Below are positions 57,338-64,000 of a stretch of 64,000 bases of DNA, in pieces (within the stretch, counting starts at the first letter, position 1; every line of letters begins with the position of its first letter). The notes under the pieces are model-generated. The model had not been told where the DNA came from and made no database searches. It was given only the letters and a program-made list of their open reading frames with translations. Origin of the DNA: Branchiostoma floridae (taxonomy: Eukaryota > Chordata > Leptocardii > Amphioxiformes > Branchiostomatidae); assembly GCF_000003815.2 (NCBI RefSeq), contig NC_049987.1, positions 16,758,564-16,822,563 on the forward strand. Direction: 5' to 3'. A program made the translations under genes and the position numbers.

Positions 57338-60300
57338 CTACGCGGTTCCCTGACCGTATATACGAGGAACGCTGTCGGGGACGCCATTATGCTCTGAAGT
57401 CTGTTCGGGGGAGCTAAGGTCTCTTCCAATGATCGAATTGGGTTCGTTACTGGCGAGACCGTCAAGGGATATTGCAGTCTTTTCCTCCAAACAAGTCTGA
57501 CTAGGGCTACTATCTGAGTTGGAAACCTCCTCCAAGAGAGCGGTGGTCAGGACTTGGTTCTGTTCGTGTTTATGCGCCCCCTCCGGGAGGGGGTCCGAGT
57601 TGGGAGTCAATTCGGCAGCATTTTGGCTCGTTTTGCACGAATTGCTTTCTACTTCCTCGCTAGGCTCTGTCTTGGTGCGCAGGGAAGTCAAGACGTGACC
57701 GCCGTTATTGGCGGGCAGGTCGGTACTACCGGTGGTAGACGAGTGGTTGGCCAGGCTATTACAAGCGTGGCCGGGGTTGTGGCGGGGGCCCAGGCCCTCC
57801 GTGGTGGCGAGGGCTGACTCGGCGGGCGCCTCCAGAGTCCTTTCTGTCCTATCCATGAGTTTGGCTTGGCTCAATTCTGTCCGAGCGTTCGACAGCTCTT
57901 GTTGAGCCTGAGCGAGCTGCTGGCGGCAGTCCTTCAGTTGCTGCTGGAGGACATAGATTGTACTTTGCATACCTTCTACCTCCTCGTCCAGCTGGATCAC
58001 AAAGTCGTTCAGTTCTGTGGGAGACAGACATATCACATCAATTCTCTTAACAATTACAGTTCTGTGGGAGACAGACATATCACATCAATTCTCTCAACAA
58101 TTACAATTCTGTGGGAGACAGACATATCACATCAATTCTCTCAACAATTACAGTTCTGTAGGAGACAGACATATCACATCAATTCTCTCAACAATTACAG
58201 TTCTGTAGGAGACAGACATATCACATCAATTCTCTCAACAATTACAGTTCTGTAGGAGACAGACATATCACATCAATTCTCTCAACAAGTGATTACAGTA
58301 CAATTTTATGCTAGTTACTATAGCTTAAGTTCCTCACATATTGGAACACAATGGATGAGCCATCAGCATGTATGGTGTTCCGGCACAAAACAGGTTTATC
58401 TTGTCAGAAAAAACGGACCTGAAAAAATCAGTGGACCAAATGTTGGACCGTTTAGAAAAGGAACAAATTATACCGGCGTTCAGGGGCTTACTGTTTGTGC
58501 CTGAAACAAAGAATCAATAAAATATATCATGCAATACTTTGGGGAACTTGGTACATAGTATCGTTACAGAATCTTCACAGAAAGTCTTTTCTAAAGTTTC
58601 CAACATTCTGGATTCTACCATTGTTCCCTTACCGTCTTGGCTTGACTTGAGCTCCTCGCTGTACTTTTTCTGCAGTGCGAGTTCCCCCTCCAGCTGAGCG
58701 ATGCGCCCCTGGGACAGCTGCCGCCCCAGCTCCTGGTTCTCCTGGATCAACATCCGGCACCGAGAGATCAGCTTCTTCCCTGTTTGGCTGTGGCACGGTG
58801 GGGGAGGGGAGGGGGGCAAGCAGAAACAACTTGTAAAGGAAGTCAAGAACAGTCAAACCTGTACATGTGACCACTTTTTGGTGGTCCTTTTGACAATTTT
58901 TTCCCACTGACACAAGAATCAATAATTCTAGCTTAAGTGACCACCTGTTGGCATAAACCAGATTTCATTGGTTCCCTGAATGGTCTTCTTGTGTAGGTTT
59001 GACAGCACTGAAAATCTTGGAATATTTGCAGTGATCTTTTACTTCTGCTTTCATTTCTGTGGTAAGAATATGTGTTATTGCTGCTACAGTATCATTTTTA
59101 CAACCATCTGAAAAAAACTGCAAAAACCTCATTTTCATTCATACCACAATAATAAACAACTTTACAGTATATCAAGACCTGCGCTTTGTGCAAGTGTTTT
59201 AAATAGAAGACAGGAAGTATCAAAAGCTGGGAAATGCTTTTAGATAACTGGAATTGTGTGTGGAAATTCCATTCTTTTTTCCTGTGATTCACTTTCAGTC
59301 TATAGTATTGGAGAAACCTGACTGGAATCAAATACTGTATAAGCTAATGACTGAACAAAGCAAGGTGCAGTTTTACATAATGTTCACCTTGACTGTGTCT
59401 TATGAACTGGAAAAGCTGATGCCCAAAAGTACATCATTCAACTTTGAACTTTGATTTGTTTTGGAATAGTGCCTAGAAATTCCCAGGAGTACTGCAACCA
59501 ACTGAAACCTTCTATGGAGCACCCCCCTCCCCAGTCTCACCTATCCGGGGTGAACTTCCAGGCGCTGAGCTCGTTCTGCGCCTGTTCCAGCTTGTCCTTG
59601 CTGTCCGTGAGTTCCTGTTTCATGCGTGTGAACAGCAGGTTGACAGCAGGGTCCAGCAGCATGGTGCGCAGCTGTGCTGTCCCCGGGGTCTGACCCTGCT
59701 TTACCTCCTGGATCTGACTCTGAGGGTGGGGAATAGAGATGTTACTAGCAACCTTGAAATGATTGGTTATTTAATATAGTATTTATACTGTCGAGGTGAC
59801 CTTCCCAATGCAAAACCGGGTCGTTGTCAACATGCACTTTCCTTGTAACCAAAGTATGACTTCAAAGTCAGAAAATTACAAGAAGGTGCTTCGATCATGA
59901 TGATACTACTGATGTTGTTACAGCTGTTACACTTTTAAGTCAAAGCTGGACAGTCACTAGACGGGTGTACAGTACACGCCTTTCTTAACTCTCAATGTAA
60001 ACCCTGGACACTAGCTGAAAAGCTCATCTCATATAATAGGCATTATACTGCCTCTCACTGAAACTCTATATGATATAATATGATATGATACTTGTGGTAT
60101 GTGAGTAGATGTTGGGGACAGGAAGGTCATGGCCGATCGTGTGTCCCTGGTGGCTTTTTCTTGATACTACAGCAAAATTTCTGGTTCTCTTTACTATTTT
60201 CATATACTTCTAGCTTTGTCTTCTTTTCAAAGACATACAGTGGAGAACTTACTGTAAATGCAGAAACTTTTGCGGTGGCTTAATGTTCGCGGTTTTCGCG

Positions 60301-62235
60301 GTGGCTGTTTCACCACGAACTTAAAACCACCACGAACATTTTTCCATGGCAGTAAGAGACTACAGAGCATGGTGCTATCGCGAAAAGTCCTTTTTCCTGC
60401 TACCGCAAAATCAAATTCCCGGGAACTTAAACACATTTAAAGTAGTCTACATATTGAGTAATAAACTTACAGCTATCTCCTGCATCTCCTGTTCTTTGGT
60501 AGCGAGCCTCATGACGAGAACGTTCTCGCGCCGGGTCGACTCCTGCTGCTGCTGCTTCAGTTTCTCCTCCGACTCACGCAGACCCGTCAGCTCTTCACCT
60601 GGGGTGGGGGAGGTTAGGGGGTGGGGCAACGTCAGGACAGACAATAAGCAACAAAGAGCTGAAATATTTTCTAAGCACTGTAGAGGATCCGGATAATTGC
60701 ACACACCCTTTGCCAATGTATTATCTGGATGGTGCAATAATGTGAAGTTATCCAGCTGGACTGCACCGGTTTGGGATTTGGGGATTCTGTGCAATTAACG
60801 GAGGTGTGCGGTTATCCATTGTGCAATAAGATACAAATACAGAAATGGCACAATGATCTTGGATATACTGTAGGTAGTGACTGTCTTCTTAGTCATGACC
60901 GGTGTAAGATAAACTTCTATGTGAATGGTTAAAACCCACTTCCACATGTCACAGTAGGATCTAAATTTCTAGATACTCACATTCAGTACTTGAGCTGGGC
61001 CCTGCATTGTTCTTAGTCTCCAGAGACTGGACATAGGCATTCTGCTCCGACCAGCTGTGGGGAAACAAATTAAGACTGTGTCAAATTATGTATGTAAACT
61101 TTCACTAACCACAATTACATACTTCCAAAAACAATGTCAGCTTTAAATCTAATGACAACACTGAGGCCAAGTCTACAATAATTCATCTACCTTCCTTGGC
61201 CTGTGTTTCAGATTAATATCTGATCAAGGAAAAAAACTCCTACTGTAGTACTTGAACAACTGTGTGGCCCAAGAGCTATCAAAATGGAAATGGACACTGC
61301 CAAATACACTGAAAGGTCACTTGGGAGAATTTTAAGTCTCTTAGTCTTAGAGAAGGAACATTAAAAGCTTAATTGCTATGTATGAAAATCTCATCATCAT
61401 TATTTTCATACTAAGACCTGGCTTTACTCACATTTTCACCAACTCATCTCTGGGTAGTTTCCTGACTTCTTCTTCACTTAGTTTCACCTGGAGAAAAAGA
61501 CATTAACATCCATGTTATAATCTTAACAAAAATGAGATGCTACGAACAAGTAAAATAATAACATAATAGAATATTCAGCTGATTATTTACTTCTATGAGA
61601 TTAAAGATCAAAATAAACACCACTGATTAATAAGTATGAATGCCAACTAATCTAAGACGCTGCCTTACATACTTTCTGTATGTTGGCAAGTTTTACTTCT
61701 ATTTAATCTTTGCCCTATACGCTTGGGACAAGAAAGTAAAGACAAATGTGACCATTGTCCCACTAACGTCAGAGGCTACACAAAGTATGGTCTCAAACAA
61801 AATTAAGTTATTGATTTTCTTTTTCTGTGGTGATAAAAATACACTACTGCATTTTACTTAATGACAGCTACATGTATTTTGTCATGGCAGCTTCTGGTGT
61901 ACCGTAACATGTGATTTTTTTCCTCTCCATACAGGTTTGTTAAACCTTTAAAAATTGAAAAAAAAAAAAAACTACCTGGCCTAATCTCCAAGCAGATCCT
62001 ACCATGGCATAAGATAGTTCTAAACCGGCCAAGGAAAGTAGTCAGTCAAGAGGTGTACATTTGCCATTTCCTAGGTAGCCAAGCTTCACTCCTCTGGTTG
62101 CTTTTGATACTATCGCTACCGTAGGATCTGTTTTGAGATTATATCTGGCCTAACTGTGGCTTGTATAGATTTATTAAATATGATTTTTTTTTCCAGAGAA
62201 CTTACCCTCTTGGGTGGAGGGTCACCCTCAGACAT
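57338..62235 (-). CDS. WTAP: Wilms tumor 1-associating protein, complete
   Basis: Nuclear adaptor of the m6A-methyltransferase complex (known partners of WTAP: METTL3/METTL14; the fly homologue is Fl(2)d). Seven coding exons, high to low: 62235-62206, 61487-61432, 61054-60981, 60598-60471, 59719-59541, 58787-58633, 58014-57338; all GT..AG and in phase; 432 residues against 396 in human. MSEGDPPPKRVKLSEEEVRK opens the protein. The coiled-coil core is unmistakable: ELTGLRESEEKLKQQQQES, MRLATKEQEMQE, NELSAWKFTPD, SQTGKKLISRCRMLIQENQE, LGRQLSQGRIAQLE, LNDFVIQLDEEVEGMQST. The C-terminal half is low-complexity and Ser/Glu/Asn-rich, as in homologues, and is longer than in vertebrates. A non-coding exon 1 is likely (donor at 63253; the 5'UTR resumes at 62246). 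The last exon's acceptor lies in a 47-bp, six-copy tandem repeat. Confidence 0.96.
58011..58288. repeat. 47-bp tandem repeat, ~5.9 copies, carrying the 3' splice site of the last WTAP exon
   Basis: Units start at 58011, 58058, 58105, 58152, 58199 and 58246. On the minus strand each reads ...TGATATGTCTGTCTCCCACAG then AACTG, i.e. branch region, pyrimidine tract, AG and the first exon nucleotides. Copies differ at few positions (CTCCCACAG in three, CTCCTACAG in three). Only the copy at 58011 continues into coding sequence; the others read GAA CTG TAA (or GAA TTG TAA), an immediate stop, if used in the WTAP phase. Confidence 0.95.
58849..59004. mobile_element. MITE, ACAGTCAAACCTGTACA termini
   Basis: ACAGTCAAACCTGTACATGT at the left and TGTGTAGGTTTGACA at the right, with internal GTGACCAC and GGTGGTC blocks. 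Same family style as 28025-28500. In a WTAP intron. Confidence 0.65.
60250..60445. mobile_element. MITE, TACTGTAAATGCAGAAACTTTTGC family
   Basis: Begins TACTGTAAATGCAGAAAC and ends ACTTAAACACATTTAAAGTA, with inverted inner blocks TTCGCGGTTTTCGCGG and CGAACTTAAAACCACC; second copy of the family at 34988-35216. It ends 26 bases from a WTAP exon donor (60471). Confidence 0.75.
60681..60829 (+). repeat. MITE-like repeat (family copy at 3.1 kb)
   Basis: GATCCGGATAATTGCAC at the start and GTGCGGTTATCCATTGTGCA at the end are imperfect inverted repeats; shares the ordered blocks TATCCAGCTGGAC and GGGATTTGGGGATTC with 3078-3236 in opposite orientation. Confidence 0.65.
61255..61345 (+). mobile_element. 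SINE 3' fragment
   Basis: CAACTGTGTGGCCCAAGAGCT and GGACACTGCC resemble the 3' half of the SINE at 30474-30720. Intronic in WTAP. Confidence 0.4.
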
Positions 62236-63239
62236 GACTCTAGACCCTGAAAAGTAAATTAAAAATGTTTTGTTAAAACATATGAAACTCATAAAACTGC
62301 ATACTAGCTGCAGTAGCACTATTTTCTACAACTAGATATTGATATTTATGCTGCAAACACAATATCAAGATAAAACTGCAATTTCATGATGCAGTTTGCA
62401 GAAGGAAGAAAGTGGAGTGTAAAACTAAAAATATCGTATTCACATACTGGGCAGGAATGAAAACAATAGTTTTAATTTTTTACTTAAGCTGTCACCACCA
62501 AAAACACAAACATAAAACTAACGTAAAAATTTCAGTAACGTGAGTAAGTACAGTACTTTGTTATGGAGTTAGCAACACTTTCTGGTACAAACTTGGAAAC
62601 TATGATAGTATAGTATTGAATATTGAAAAAAATACAGATTCAGTTGTTCTGAAATTGGTTTAACTGCAAACTTCTTTCATTAAACCTTTGTTTCCGGCCT
62701 CTTGGCGTTACAATGCGGTAAACTAAAGCAGCCTAACACTAAAATCTGTTTTGTATGCATATGAGGGTCAGAGGTCAAAACTGAACAAAACATGCACTAG
62801 GCGAATTTCTCATCAAATCTATCGTTGAGGGAGTTTGTTTCCAACGAGAAAAGAAAATCACAAAGTTAAAACATTTAGATACATAACTGTTGGACATCAG
62901 TACAGCTATACTTGTATCTTTGACTGTGGCTAGAGTCGCTAGAGCAAAAACGTTACTGTTGAATAGTCATGGGTCAACTGGTGTTTTTAGGTTGACGTTG
63001 TTTTACATGAAATTACAACCATTTGATAACGGGTTTTTACCACCCATGTGCTCTACATGTCCTTAAAAATAGCTGCAAAGGTTTGTTACCCTGAAACAGT
63101 GCGATGCGAAAAAACTGCGACGACGAAACCTTCAAGAAATCTGAAGTTGCTTTTCGAAAGCGAACACAAGAAACCAAAATGGCGGTCGACCCGCCAAGAC
63201 GAAACGCTTGATTTCCTTACGATTGAGACGTTCCTAACC

Positions 63240-63704
63240 TTAAGAAGCTTACCTCTCGAATCTAGAGTCCTTCTTCTATCGTTGGTAATCCAGAAACGGC
63301 GTGTATCAGGCAGACGGAGGCATCTACGCTCGGTTCTTTGGGCGAAGATCACAGGGACAAATTTCAAGATGGACGCCCGCCATGTGCAAAATATGCATAC
63401 AAAGCACTCTGGGTAATTTAGACCTTTCCAAATTCCCATAGGGGAGTCGGCATAACTTCTGGTCCTGCCAGCTAAAATATTTCACCGTAGAAATAAAACC
63501 TTGGAAATATTTATGTATAATTGATATCAAAATATGTCTAACTTTTGTTTGATACATTTTGATGATAATTGTTGACGATGGAGTTTATTGGAGTATTTTC
63601 ATTTTAAAGTGTTCCCGGTAGTGGAATAGTCTAATCACCCCTCCCCTTTCTCCAGATAGCTTGCTGCGTGCTGTGAACCTCGGAAAACAGATTAAAGTCT
63701 CAAG
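63240..63704. promoter_or_regulatory. Bidirectional promoter region between WTAP and the downstream plus-strand gene
   Basis: The inferred WTAP 5'UTR exon ends at the donor at 63253 and the divergent ATG is at 63705. AAAATGGCGG (63177-63186) and CAAGATGGACG near 63366 resemble YY1-type sites found near housekeeping start sites. No TATA box seen. Exact TSSs unknown. Confidence 0.45.
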
Positions 63705-63733
63705 ATGTTGGCATGTGTCAAACTGACCCAGAG
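63705..63733 (+). CDS. First coding exon of a gene divergent from WTAP
   Basis: ATG TTG GCA TGT GTC AAA CTG ACC CAG AG followed by the donor GTGAGT: MLACVKLTQR. The short, basic/hydrophobic start would suit a mitochondrial targeting sequence. In vertebrates SOD2, a mitochondrial enzyme, lies beside WTAP, so SOD2 is a possible identity, but that is inference from position; ten residues cannot identify a gene. The rest lies beyond the right edge. Confidence 0.45.
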
Positions 63734-64000
63734 GTGAGTCTAGTGAGTCTTCTGAATCTTCTTGATAGTTTGGCAGAGTTTGATCGTCACGTTAAGGGCA
63801 CTAAGGTGCATAAAGCTAGCACCGTTAACTTGGGCGGGATCATAACATGATTTTGCACGTTTTGCAAAGACTGTGGCATTGGTAAACTTTAGAAATCTAA
63901 GAAACAAAGCGGATGGCAAGTAAATACCTGACCTGACCAGGTGTATATGGGTTGGTTTGGATAAATGGAAAATGTGCCTGATAGTGAGATGGTGAGGATA

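Noticed and set aside
58017-58255. Plus-strand frame with repeated ETDISHQFSQQL peptides
   Set aside because: Produced by the 47-bp intron repeat on the strand opposite WTAP; no gene there.
58011-58288. CRISPR-like direct repeats
   Set aside because: Units are 47 bp and directly adjacent without spacers, in a eukaryotic intron; it is a tandem repeat.
63048-63439. Open frames of ~120 codons on both strands over the WTAP 5' region
   Set aside because: They cross the inferred WTAP 5'UTR exon and promoter in G+C-richer DNA; no domain and no splice continuity.

Overview
This is an animal nuclear genome window. Genes are split into many short exons with GT..AG introns, the A+T-rich introns and spacers are packed with small inverted-repeat transposons and tRNA-derived SINEs, and there are two assembly gaps. 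The gene families (fibrocystin-L, NT5DC1, WTAP, a metazoan isopenicillin-N-epimerase-like enzyme, Ig-superfamily receptors) and the kinds of MITE suggest an invertebrate deuterostome. A cephalochordate (Branchiostoma) is my best inference, not something I could prove. There are no prokaryotic features.

Layout: (1) 1-11,219, minus: the 5' part of a PKHD1L1/fibrocystin-L gene, 21 exons readable, from signal peptide through IPT/TIG domains and a PA14 domain; it runs off the left edge. (2) About 12.8-14.6 kb, minus: coding-looking pieces of a gene I do not recognise. (3) 15,734-26,623, plus: a complete 13-exon NT5DC1 (HAD-family 5'-nucleotidase-like), whose last intron holds a candidate antisense gene at 24.5-25.6 kb. 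(4) 29,680-39,376, minus: a complete 12-exon PLP enzyme of aminotransferase class V. (5) 42,361-47,722, minus, and 49,959-54,217, plus: two head-to-head paralogues encoding a signal peptide, a V-type Ig domain, a second cysteine-free domain and three predicted membrane segments; the plus copy carries an in-frame TAG. (6) 57,338-62,235, minus: complete WTAP, the m6A-methyltransferase adaptor. (7) 63,705 onward, plus: the first coding exon of a gene divergent from WTAP.

The genes form no operon or pathway. WTAP acts in RNA methylation and splicing, NT5DC1 and the PLP enzyme are probably soluble enzymes, and fibrocystin-L and the Ig pair are surface proteins. The observations I rate highest are the head-to-head Ig/three-pass receptor pair with its nonsense codon, and two unrelated genes (WTAP and the PLP enzyme) in which a tandem repeat has multiplied the 3' splice site of an exon so that only the innermost acceptor gives an open reading frame. 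Other notable items are the antisense gene in NT5DC1, two elements flanked by exact 9-bp duplications, and a degenerate ~33-bp repeat that starts at the NT5DC1 stop codon.
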